A stretch of 6,699 nucleotides of DNA from an uncultured bacterium (lineage in GTDB: Bacteria > Verrucomicrobiota > Kiritimatiellia > CAIKKV01 > CAITUY01). Of the stretch, positions 1-6,555 are shown one piece after another. The notes under the pieces are model-generated. The model did no database searches. It saw only the letters and a list, made by a program, of their open reading frames with translations, and was not told the DNA's origin. The stretch lies in assembly GCA_903934155.1 (NCBI GenBank), contig CAIZMS010000182.1, forward strand, positions 1 to 6,699. The letters run 5' to 3'. Position 1 is the stretch's first letter; the number at the start of each line of letters is the position of its first letter. Both the position numbers and the translations under genes were made by a program.

Positions 1-951
1 ATCCGGCGCATGGTTCAGATGGTCAGGGAGGGTTCCGGCGGCGGCAAACCACCCAACTGCACGGACTTCACGGCCGAGTTCGGCGTCTCGCGTCGCACCG
101 TTGCTCGCGATCTGGACTTCCTGCGTGACGAGGAGCGCGCACCACTGGAATATGACGATGCCCGGCACGGGTTCCGGCTCACCGACGAGACTTATGCCTT
201 GCCGCCCGTGTCGATCACGCGCCGGGAGGCGTTCAGTTTCGGCCTTGCCCGCAAACTGCTCGCCCACTACGAGGGCACGCCCCTGCACCTGGATATGCGC
301 TCGGTGTTGGACAAGATTGCTGAGTCGTTGGCGGGCGACATCACCATCGAACCCGCCTGGTTGAGCGAGCATGTGGGCGTCTTACCCGAGGACCGGGTAC
401 GGATCGACCCCGAGGTGTGGGCACGATTGGCGGGTTTTGTGGAGCGTCGCGAGGCAATCCGGGCCACGTACCAAACCTTCGACGGGCGCGTATCCGAGTA
501 CGCACTGCACCCGTACCACCTGCTCGCCTACCACGGGAACTGGTATGTCCTGGCGCGAAACGTGGGTAAGGATCAGATCGAGACCTTCGCCCTGTCGCGG
601 TTCCGCCGGATCGAGGCCACGGAGCAGACCTTCACGCGCCCGGCGGACTTCAACGCCGAAACCTATGCCAAGCAGGCGTTCGGGATCGTGGGCGGCGAGG
701 CGCCAATCAAGGTTCGGTTGCTGTTCGAGCCGAAACTGGTGGTCTACATTACCGAACGAGATTGGCACCCCAGTCAGGAATTTCAGACGCACGCGGATGG
801 CCGCGTCGAGATGCTGTTGGAGACCACGGGCCGCAAGGAACTCGTGCGGTGGATCCTGTCATGGATGCCAGACGTGAAGGTACTCGCCCCGAAGAGTCTG
901 CGGGATCGGATCGCGGAAAAACTGCGGGATGGACTGCGGGCACAAGAATAG
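1..951 (+). CDS. WYL-domain HTH transcriptional regulator (5' end probably outside the window)
   Basis: Likely a DNA-binding regulator that senses a small ligand or nucleic acid through its WYL domain; target and ligand are unknown. Numbering from the ATG at 10, residues about 15-55 form a winged HTH with recognition-helix sequence SRRTVARDLDFLRD (27-40), followed by the usual wing region with EYDDARHGF. Residues about 135-210 form the WYL core: YHLLAYHGNWYVLAR, with W178-Y179-V180 at the signature and a downstream FALSRFRRIE strand. The C-terminal part (about 215-313) fits a WCX-like extension, including VRLLFEP and ERDWHPSQ. The frame is open to base 1 (codons Ile-Arg-Arg precede the ATG), and family members usually have a longer first helix before this point, so the true start is probably upstream. 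Length is otherwise normal for the family. It ends 122 bp before a minus-strand open frame, so it is convergent with that neighbour, and its target cannot be inferred from context. Confidence 0.88.
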   Translation: MRRMVQMVREGSGGGKPPNCTDFTAEFGVSRRTVARDLDFLRDEERAPLEYDDARHGFRLTDETYALPPVSITRREAFSFGLARKLLAHYEGTPLHLDMRSVLDKIAESLAGDITIEPAWLSEHVGVLPEDRVRIDPEVWARLAGFVERREAIRATYQTFDGRVSEYALHPYHLLAYHGNWYVLARNVGKDQIETFALSRFRRIEATEQTFTRPADFNAETYAKQAFGIVGGEAPIKVRLLFEPKLVVYITERDWHPSQEFQTHADGRVEMLLETTGRKELVRWILSWMPDVKVLAPKSLRDRIAEKLRDGLRAQE

Positions 952-1072
952 GACTGGATAGCCTCCCCACAGGTCATATGGAGCAATGCCGACCGTGGGC
1001 GCCATTTGGTTTAGCCTTAAAAACTAGACTCAACCCAAATTCGGGCACCCCCCCCGGTTGATTTCCTCCCCT

Positions 1073-1717
1073 CTAATGGAGGGTATCAACATGAAAACAT
1101 ATATTGACCTTCAGCGCAGCCAGTTCGCGCTTTTTTATGGCGCGGAATTTGCCATCGTCACCGCGCCCCAGCGTGACTCGAACGCGAGTGAAGTCAAAAT
1201 GGTGCAACTCGACCCGCTCATCGCCGGACTCGCTGACCAGCTCACGCTTCGTCGGCTCACCCTCCGGCGGCTCGTAAAACTGATCCGGTGGATAGGTGGG
1301 ATCTTCGCCTTCCTGCAGTCCGGGCTGGCGATGCAATTGCGCCTGCAACCAGCCGTTTGCGGGCCATTTGAAAAAACCGTGACGCTCGGGATTTTCGATC
1401 CAAAATTCCGTCGCCCGTCCGTCGAGATAAGCGGTCACGGTGTCGGCCGGATTATCGAAGACGAAGCCGACGGCGCTCCACGCCGCGTCCAGTTTCTCCG
1501 GCGGCGCATCCGCCGGCACGGTCGGGATCACTTCGGGCGTGACCGCAAGGTTGCGAGCGAAGATGTCGCCAAACGACCTCGCGCCGTTCTCCGAGACATG
1601 GACTGCAGAGGCTCCCCCCTTCGCACCCAATCCGGCGAAGATACAATATTGCCGGCGGCCGGGCTCGACCCGCTGAATCGTTAAACAGGAGGAGGGTGCG
1701 CTAGGCGGGGCGGTCAC
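1073..1717 (-). CDS. Hypothetical protein, probable C-terminal part of a frameshifted gene
   Basis: I cannot assign a family. This minus-strand frame is preferred over the overlapping plus-strand frame because its codons are mostly G/C-ending and its translation has normal protein character, whereas the plus translation is Arg-rich low-quality sequence. The product is 214 aa from a GTG at 1717. It has no signal peptide or membrane segment and no catalytic motif I recognise. It contains beta-strand-like stretches (RRQYCIFAGLGAKGG, AVGFVFDNPADTVTAYLDG), then WIENPERHGFFKWPANGW and PPDQFYEPPEGEP, and near the end HHFDFTRVRVTLGRG. The DTVTAYLDG strand recalls a LamG/concanavalin-like jelly roll, but only loosely. 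The GTG overlaps the stop of the upstream minus-strand frame (sequence GTGA), and one extra G there would fuse the two into a protein of about 287 aa. The last residues after RELAALKVN look unrelated to what precedes, so the 3' end may also be damaged. It may be a pseudogene fragment. Confidence 0.5.
   Translation of the reverse strand: MTAPPSAPSSCLTIQRVEPGRRQYCIFAGLGAKGGASAVHVSENGARSFGDIFARNLAVTPEVIPTVPADAPPEKLDAAWSAVGFVFDNPADTVTAYLDGRATEFWIENPERHGFFKWPANGWLQAQLHRQPGLQEGEDPTYPPDQFYEPPEGEPTKRELVSESGDERVELHHFDFTRVRVTLGRGDDGKFRAIKKRELAALKVNICFHVDTLH
1075..1093. repeat. Imperfect 19-bp direct repeat, left copy
   Basis: AATGGAGGGTATCAACATG matches the copy at 1918-1936 at 16 of 19 positions in the same orientation. 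The two copies are 843 bp apart, start to start, and bound the minus-strand open frames: this copy covers the last codons and part of the stop of the downstream frame. It contains a GGAGGG plus ATG arrangement that looks like a plus-strand translation start, although the plus frame that follows does not look coding. Confidence 0.45.
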
Positions 1718-1935
1718 TCTCCGAGACAGCCGATCACGACGCCGAATTTGGGCCAGCCGAAATACCAGCTCTGAATTCCGGTATCGGGAATGAATACGAT
1801 CTCCTCGCCCGCCAGCAGTTTGGTCTCGACCTCCATGTCCAGCCCTTTGGATTCCTTCCGGACCTCCTTCTGAAAGGCAATCGATTCGCCCGGACCCCCA
1901 TTCCAGGAAAACTTGAGAATGGAGAGTTGCAACAT
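1714..1935 (-). CDS. Small hypothetical protein, probable N-terminal part of the same frameshifted gene
   Basis: This is a 73-aa minus-strand frame from the ATG at 1935; a TTG at 1941 would add two residues. No known domain is recognised. The sequence is soluble and amphipathic, starting MLQLSILKFSWNGGPGES and ending with VFIPDTGIQSWYFGWPKFG, a stretch rich in aromatic residues typical of a beta-structured protein core rather than of a random shadow. Codons end mostly in G or C. It stops at TGA 1716-1714, four bases into the next minus-strand frame, which starts in the -1 frame. Two readings remain: a translationally coupled pair, or one gene broken by loss of a single base near 1716. I favour the second because neither piece looks like a complete domain. 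Its start overlaps head-to-head the start of the plus-strand kinase at 1927, leaving no room for a promoter between them, and no Shine-Dalgarno is visible upstream of the ATG. Confidence 0.42.
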   Translation of the reverse strand: MLQLSILKFSWNGGPGESIAFQKEVRKESKGLDMEVETKLLAGEEIVFIPDTGIQSWYFGWPKFGVVIGCLGE

Positions 1936-1936
1936 G
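1918..1936. repeat. Imperfect 19-bp direct repeat, right copy
   Basis: AATGGAGAGTTGCAACATG differs from the copy at 1075-1093 at three positions. On the minus strand it contains the ATG start of the small hypothetical frame; on the plus strand it contains the candidate ribosome site and first codons of the truncated kinase. The sequences outside the two copies do not align further by eye, which is why it is recorded as a short repeat and not as the edge of a longer duplication. Confidence 0.45.
1921..1926 (+). promoter_or_regulatory. Candidate ribosome binding site for the truncated kinase
   Basis: GGAGAG lies directly against the TTG at 1927 but 9 bases before the in-frame GTG at 1936. Spacing therefore favours GTG 1936 as the working start, which would remove only three residues and leave H16 as the phospho-acceptor. 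The site lies inside one copy of the 19-bp imperfect repeat, so it may have been acquired with the junction rather than being the kinase's own. Confidence 0.35.
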
Positions 1937-3075
1937 TGCAAAAACTCGAGAGCTTAGGGCTGCTTGCGGGCGGTATTGCCCACGATTTCAACAATTTGCT
2001 CATGGCAATCCTCGGCAACGCCGAACTGGCTCTGGAAGACCTTCCGCTGGACTCCCCTGGACACCCTAGCCTTGATAACATCAAGGAAATAACTCTCCGG
2101 GCCGCCGATCTGTGTAAACAGATGCTCGCCTACTCCGGTCGAGGAAAGTTTGTCATTGAGCCCGTCGATCTCTCCCTTCTGGCAGGCGAGATGACCAAGC
2201 TCATGGAGGTATCGATCTCGAAGAAGGCGGTTCTCCGCTACAATTTGGCCAAGGATCTGCCTTCCGTCAAGGGCGACTCCGCCCAACTGCGCCAGGTGAT
2301 CATGAATCTGGTCATCAACGCTTCGGAAGCCATCGGCAGCCAGAACGGAGTGATTAGTCTGACCACTGACGTCATGGACTGCGATGAAGCCACCCTGCGC
2401 CGTTCGTACATCTCCGAAAAGTGCCAACCGGGGCGATACGTCTCTCTCGAAGTGTCCGATACGGGTTGTGGAATGAGCCACGACACGATTGCACGTCTCT
2501 TTGATCCTTTCTTCACCACCAAATTTACCGGCCGCGGCCTTGGCCTTGCCGCCACTCTTGGAATTGTGAGGGGGCATCACGGAGCGATCAAGGTGTCCAG
2601 CGAACCCGGACGGGGGTCGACCTTCAAGGTGCTGTTGCCGGCAGGCGAGGCCTGCCCCGTTGTCCATAAAAAACCTCCGTTGTCCACCGCCTGGCGGGGC
2701 AGTGGCACCCTCCTTCTGGTGGATGACGAGGAAATGGTCCTGACGGTCGCCAAACGCATGCTGGAGCACCTCGGCTTCACGGTTGCTACGGCATCTGACG
2801 GGCGCGAAGCTGTGTACCTGGTTAAGTGCCGCGGTGATGAGTTCTCGTGCATTCTCATGGATTTGACCATGCCTCATCTTGGGGGCGAAGAGGCGTTCCT
2901 GCAAATTTCAAAGCTCAGGACGGACATCCCCGTCATCTTGTCCAGCGGGTACAATCCCCCGGAGGTCGAGGCGCGTTTTCTCGGGGAGGGAATGGCCGGT
3001 TTCATCCAGAAGCCCTATCAGTTGTCTTCTCTCGTAGAAGTTCTTCAACGCGTCCCCTTACGCCGCGTGGGTTGA
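1927..3075 (+). CDS. Hybrid sensor histidine kinase core with receiver domain, N-terminally truncated
   Basis: A two-component phosphorelay protein: ATP-dependent autophosphorylation on His, then transfer to its own receiver Asp. From the TTG at 1927 (382 aa) it starts at the dimerisation helix, with QKLESLGLLAGGIAHDFNN placing the phospho-acceptor at H19. The HATPase_c domain follows: N box VIMNLVINASEA (N127, N131), G1 box DTGCGM (178-183), F box LFDPFFTTK, G2 box GRGLGLA (202-208). Residues about 259-380 are a receiver with acidic pocket DDEE (266-269), phospho-acceptor D312 in LMDLTMP, S339/S340, and K362 in QKPY. All key catalytic residues are present. What is missing is any sensor: relatives normally carry PAS, GAF or membrane domains before this helix, so it is either truncated or an orphan cytoplasmic kinase. 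No transmembrane segment or output domain is seen. The GTG at 1936 is an alternative start with better ribosome-site spacing. selO follows 55 bp downstream on the same strand. Confidence 0.85.
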   Translation: MQHVQKLESLGLLAGGIAHDFNNLLMAILGNAELALEDLPLDSPGHPSLDNIKEITLRAADLCKQMLAYSGRGKFVIEPVDLSLLAGEMTKLMEVSISKKAVLRYNLAKDLPSVKGDSAQLRQVIMNLVINASEAIGSQNGVISLTTDVMDCDEATLRRSYISEKCQPGRYVSLEVSDTGCGMSHDTIARLFDPFFTTKFTGRGLGLAATLGIVRGHHGAIKVSSEPGRGSTFKVLLPAGEACPVVHKKPPLSTAWRGSGTLLLVDDEEMVLTVAKRMLEHLGFTVATASDGREAVYLVKCRGDEFSCILMDLTMPHLGGEEAFLQISKLRTDIPVILSSGYNPPEVEARFLGEGMAGFIQKPYQLSSLVEVLQRVPLRRVG

Positions 3076-3119
3076 AACGGAATAGGTTGTGATGTGACGA
3101 CGTGGGATCTGTGTCGCTT

Positions 3120-3124
3120 GGAGG
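3120..3124 (+). promoter_or_regulatory. Ribosome binding site of selO
   Basis: GGAGG sits 6 bases before the ATG at 3131. It fixes the SelO start, which also matches the usual family N-terminus (FNNSYAHLPPRFY). It is the clearest ribosome site in the window. Confidence 0.7.
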
Positions 3125-3130
3125 TTCTGG

Positions 3131-4594
3131 ATGAGTTTCGTTTTCAACAACAGCTATGCGCATCTGCCGCCGCGATTCTATGTCCGGCAATCCCCGGTGC
3201 CGGTCTTGGCGCCGCGGTTGGTGCGTCTGAACCGGGAGCTGGCGGGGGAGCTGGGGCTCGATCTCTCCTGGCTGGCCTCTCCCGAGGGGATTGCCGTCCT
3301 CGCAGGCAACCACGTGCCGGCGGGGGCCGAGCCACTCGCCATGGCCTATGCGGGGCATCAGTTCGGTGGCTTCGTTCCCCAGCTTGGAGATGGACGGGCC
3401 ATTCTCCTGGGGGAGGTACTGTCACCGGAGGGTGAGCGCTTCGACATCCAGCTCAAGGGCTCGGGGCGCACGTTCTTCTCCCGGGGCGGCGACGGCCGGG
3501 CCTGGCTCGGCCCGGTCCTGCGCGAGTTCATCATGGGCGAGGCGATGCACGCCCTCGGGATCCCGACCACTCGTGCCCTGGCCGCGGTGGCCACCGGCGA
3601 GCCTGTGTTCCGGGATGAGGAATTCCCTGGCGCCGTGCTCACGCGGGTGGCCCGCAGTCATGTACGGGTGGGCACCTTTGAGTACTTTGCCGCACGGCAG
3701 GACACGGAGGCCCTGCGGCAGCTCGCCGACTATGTGATTGCCCGCCACTATCCGGAGGCCGGGCAGAGTGACCGGCCCTACCGGGCGCTGCTGGTCGGGG
3801 TGATCAACCGGCAGGCGGATCTGATCGCCCGCTGGCTCGCCGTGGGCTTCATCCACGGGGTGATGAATACGGATAACATGTCGATCGCCGGCGAGACCAT
3901 CGACTATGGTCCCTGCGCGTTTATGGATACCTTTCATCCCGAGCGGGTTTACAGCTCCATCGATCGCGACGGGCGTTATGCCTATGGCAACCAGCCGCAG
4001 ATCGCCCATTGGAACCTCTTGCGGCTCGCCGAGTGCCTACTGCCACTCCTCGATGAGGATCAGGGCAAGGCCAGGGAGGTGGCCCAGGCGGCTATTGACG
4101 CCTTCCCCGGTCGATTCAAGGCGGCCCATCTAGAGCGGTTCCGGGCCAAGCTTGGGTTGACCGTGGCCCTGCCGGATGACAGCGACCTCATCTCCGACCT
4201 GCTGCAGGTCATGGCCGAGAGCCACGCGGACTTTACCAACGGGTTCCGCGCCCTCTGCGACGCGGCGGTCGGTTCTGAGGCCGGTTTCCTTAAGGAGTTC
4301 GGTGATTGCCGCGCGGCCAAGGAGTGGTTACGGCGCTGGCGCGTGCGGTGGGAACAGGAGCCCATGGAGGCCGACTTGCGGGCGAGCCGGATGCGGCGGA
4401 CGAACCCGGCCGTGATCCCGCGTAACCATCGGGTCGAGGCCGCCCTGGCCGCCGCGCTGGAGCAGGATCTCGGCCCGCTGGATCAGCTGCTTCGGGTCCT
4501 TGCTTCCCCGTGGGATGATCAGGCCGAAAGCTTTCCATACCGCTCCCCGCCGGAGCCCCATGAGGTTGTGCACCAGACCTTTTGCGGGACCTGA
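3131..4594 (+). CDS. selO: Protein adenylyltransferase SelO (YdiU/UPF0061 family pseudokinase)
   Basis: SelO transfers AMP from ATP to Ser, Thr or Tyr of target proteins; in characterised bacteria it is linked to redox stress. The 487-aa product is full length for the family and starts MSFVFNNSYAHLPPRFY. Recognisable landmarks are MAYAGHQFGGFVPQLGDGRA (about 73-92), QLKGSGRTFFSRGGDGRA (107-124) with nucleotide-binding K109 and R113, E132 in LREF, and the metal/active-site segment HGVMNTDNMSI with D248 and N249, then IDYGPCAFMD with D258. These sit four residues before the positions I recall for Pseudomonas syringae SelO (K113, E136, D252, N253, D262). The C-terminus ends QTFCGT; Cys485, third from the end, occupies the position of the selenocysteine or redox Cys in relatives. 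No signal peptide is seen, so it is cytoplasmic. It lies 55 bp after the kinase on the same strand and may be co-transcribed, with its own strong ribosome site. It is convergent with the downstream beta-galactosidase. Confidence 0.96.
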   Translation: MSFVFNNSYAHLPPRFYVRQSPVPVLAPRLVRLNRELAGELGLDLSWLASPEGIAVLAGNHVPAGAEPLAMAYAGHQFGGFVPQLGDGRAILLGEVLSPEGERFDIQLKGSGRTFFSRGGDGRAWLGPVLREFIMGEAMHALGIPTTRALAAVATGEPVFRDEEFPGAVLTRVARSHVRVGTFEYFAARQDTEALRQLADYVIARHYPEAGQSDRPYRALLVGVINRQADLIARWLAVGFIHGVMNTDNMSIAGETIDYGPCAFMDTFHPERVYSSIDRDGRYAYGNQPQIAHWNLLRLAECLLPLLDEDQGKAREVAQAAIDAFPGRFKAAHLERFRAKLGLTVALPDDSDLISDLLQVMAESHADFTNGFRALCDAAVGSEAGFLKEFGDCRAAKEWLRRWRVRWEQEPMEADLRASRMRRTNPAVIPRNHRVEAALAAALEQDLGPLDQLLRVLASPWDDQAESFPYRSPPEPHEVVHQTFCGT

Positions 4595-4683
4595 ATCCTG
4601 AAAACCTACTTCAAGCGCAAGCAGATACTTTTCTCCAGGCTTTATACGTCAAATGGACTGGCGGGTGGCATGCTCTGAACGGC

Positions 4684-6486
4684 TTATTTCCTGGTGGAGT
4701 TCAGAACCGGGGTTGCGACAAAGCTTACCGATGAACCGGCTTGGCCCTCGGTCTCAAAGATCACCAGCTCGTTATCGCCGTCTTTGAGATAGGGACCAGG
4801 AACATAGAGCGTCTGCTGGGGCCCGATCTGCCAAAAACGGCCGAGCGGGTGGCCATTCACCCAAGCCACGCCTTTTCCCCATCCCGGGAGCGAAAGAAAG
4901 GTGTCTACATACTCGCCACGGGGCACAGAGACCCGGAACGGCACCCGGTGGAACCCGGGCGTCCCGGGTTCGAGACCAGAGGGCGCCCAGTGGACGGCGG
5001 GCACCGAATCAAACCCGAGGCCCCAGCTCTCCACCGGACCATGGGCATGCTTGTCGATGAGGATGGCTCCTGAGATGCCCTTGCGCTGGTCGTTCATCCT
5101 TTCGCCAAAATTCACGCGTCCCTGGTTTTCGACCAGTATTTCGATGGAATTTTCGGCGCGGTCCAGCGTAAGTGGAAAAGGGCAACCGACCTCGTTCCCG
5201 ACCTGCGCCAACGCGAATCTCCCGTTGACAAAAATAGTAGCCCGATCATTGCACTTCCAGAGAGAAACCGGGTTCAGCACCTGGGGGCCAGGGAGCGTAA
5301 GCCGATACAGCACGTAACCGTAACCCTGATCCAGCTCTTCCATGCTCAGGGGCCGTGGTCCGGTCTTTCCGATGGAGATCCCTTTCAGGGAGTCGGCCAG
5401 CGACGCCGTGGCGGTTACCGGCCAGGTTCCCAGGGCCTCCTTGTGGATGATCGTGGAAAACCGGGACGGATCCACCGGTTCAGAAAGCCGCCGGCGCACC
5501 TCCTCATCCCTGGTCCGACGGGCGATGACCTGGCGAAAGGCATGGAACTTGGGAGTCAGATCCCCGGCTTCCGAGAGCGGGGCGTCATAATCATAGCTGG
5601 TGACGTCGGCTTTCAGCACGGCATAGTGGTTCGACCCGGACGTGAACCCAAAGTTGGTGCCTCCGTGGAACATGTAGAGATTGACGTGGCCCTCGGCAAG
5701 GATTTCGTCAAGGGAGCTGGCGGCGGCATCCGCATCCCGCACATGGTGTTCGTCACCCCAGGCATCGAACCAGCCCATCCAGAACTCGGAACAGAACAGG
5801 GGATCTGCCGGCCGTAACCTCTTCATCTTCTTGAAGTGTTCCGGGGCGCCGGACCCGAAACTGCCTCCGGCGAGGACGCCGGGCAGGCTACCCGCCTCGA
5901 GGGACATCCCCCAGGGGCCATCGGTCGTGAAGAACATGACCTCGATCCCGCCGATCATCAGTTGCTCCTTGAGAAACTCCAGGTAGTTCGTATCGTTTCC
6001 GTAGTAACCGTACTCGTTCTCAATTTGACAGGCCAGGATCGGTCCACCGTGAGTGCACTGCAGGGGTGCCAGCCGGGGTAACAGGTCCGCATAGTAGCGC
6101 CGGACCGCCTCCCGATAGCCGGCTTCAAGGGTCCGGACGCGCATCTGGGGATCCTTAAGCAACCACCAGGGTTGGCCCCCGAACTCAAATTCACCGCAGG
6201 TATAGGGCGACGGGCGCACGATGGCTTTGAGGCCCATGTCCGCGGCCAGATTCAGAAAGGCCACCACATCGAGGTTTCCACTGAAGTCAAAGTGCCCGGG
6301 TTGCGGTTCGTGCAAATTCCAGGGGAGATAGGTCTCTACCGTGTTGCAGCCTTGGGCCAGCAGCTTTTCCAGCCGGTCGCGCCAATACTCCCGTGGGACC
6401 CGGAAGTAGTGGATGGCCCCTGACAGAAGATGGAACTCCTGATCATCCCAATAGAATTGACCATTTCGTTTGGTGAACGTACTCAT
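4684..6486 (-). CDS. Glycoside hydrolase family 35 beta-galactosidase
   Basis: Retaining exo-beta-galactosidase that removes terminal beta-linked galactose from oligosaccharides or glycans. The 600-aa protein opens with the GH35 TIM-barrel start: SGAIHYFRVPREYWRDRLEK (22-41), then TVETYLPWNLHEPQPGHFDF (49-68) and VRPSPYTCGEFEFGG (90-104). The family signature GGPILACQIENEYGYYG (147-163) supplies the acid/base E158, and FCSEFWMGWFDAWG (231-244) supplies the nucleophile E234. FHGGTNFGFTSG follows near 275-286. The C-terminal third is made of beta-rich jelly-roll segments typical of bacterial GH35 enzymes, including LWKCNDRATIFVNGR and, near the end, VAWVNGHPLGRFWQIGPQQT. There is no signal peptide, so it probably acts in the cytoplasm on imported galactosides. 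On the minus strand AAGGA at 6496-6492 lies 5 bases before the ATG. It follows a possible minus-strand gene end by 69 bp, suggesting an operon that continues off the right edge; no transporter is visible here. Substrate (lactose, galactan or host glycan) cannot be told from sequence. Confidence 0.95.
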   Translation of the reverse strand: MSTFTKRNGQFYWDDQEFHLLSGAIHYFRVPREYWRDRLEKLLAQGCNTVETYLPWNLHEPQPGHFDFSGNLDVVAFLNLAADMGLKAIVRPSPYTCGEFEFGGQPWWLLKDPQMRVRTLEAGYREAVRRYYADLLPRLAPLQCTHGGPILACQIENEYGYYGNDTNYLEFLKEQLMIGGIEVMFFTTDGPWGMSLEAGSLPGVLAGGSFGSGAPEHFKKMKRLRPADPLFCSEFWMGWFDAWGDEHHVRDADAAASSLDEILAEGHVNLYMFHGGTNFGFTSGSNHYAVLKADVTSYDYDAPLSEAGDLTPKFHAFRQVIARRTRDEEVRRRLSEPVDPSRFSTIIHKEALGTWPVTATASLADSLKGISIGKTGPRPLSMEELDQGYGYVLYRLTLPGPQVLNPVSLWKCNDRATIFVNGRFALAQVGNEVGCPFPLTLDRAENSIEILVENQGRVNFGERMNDQRKGISGAILIDKHAHGPVESWGLGFDSVPAVHWAPSGLEPGTPGFHRVPFRVSVPRGEYVDTFLSLPGWGKGVAWVNGHPLGRFWQIGPQQTLYVPGPYLKDGDNELVIFETEGQAGSSVSFVATPVLNSTRK

Positions 6487-6555
6487 AAATTTCCTTACTC
6501 CCTGTTCGCCATGGATTCATGACAAGGGGAGTAATTAGACAAAAACCCCCATCAC

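Noticed and set aside
1030..1061. Inverted repeat TCAACC ... GGTTGA around the poly-C tract.
   Set aside because: Six base pairs with a 20-base loop; too weak to call a terminator or an attachment site.
1069..1083. Small hairpin CCCTC-TAATG-GAGGG as a terminator for the minus-strand gene or the WYL regulator.
   Set aside because: Only five base pairs and no T-run on either strand after it.
1058..1684. A plus-strand 208-codon open frame, with a good GGAGGG site 7 bases before an in-frame ATG at 1091.
   Set aside because: Its translation is Arg-rich with poor protein character, and the minus strand over the same bases has better codon use and composition. The start-like signal falls within the 19-bp repeat and is discussed there.
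1073..1936. Mobile element explanation (transposase, integrase, integron cassette) for the segment between the repeats.
   Set aside because: No recombinase motif, terminal inverted repeats or attC-like fold could be seen; only the imperfect direct repeats support it.
1954..2904. Long minus-strand frame (316 codons) opposite the kinase.
   Set aside because: Shadow of the kinase gene, whose motifs are all present on the plus strand.
4595..4683. Convergent gap between selO and the beta-galactosidase examined for a bidirectional terminator.
   Set aside because: Only a loose CCTGAAAA/TTTTC..AGG pairing with a long loop; no convincing stem with a T-run.
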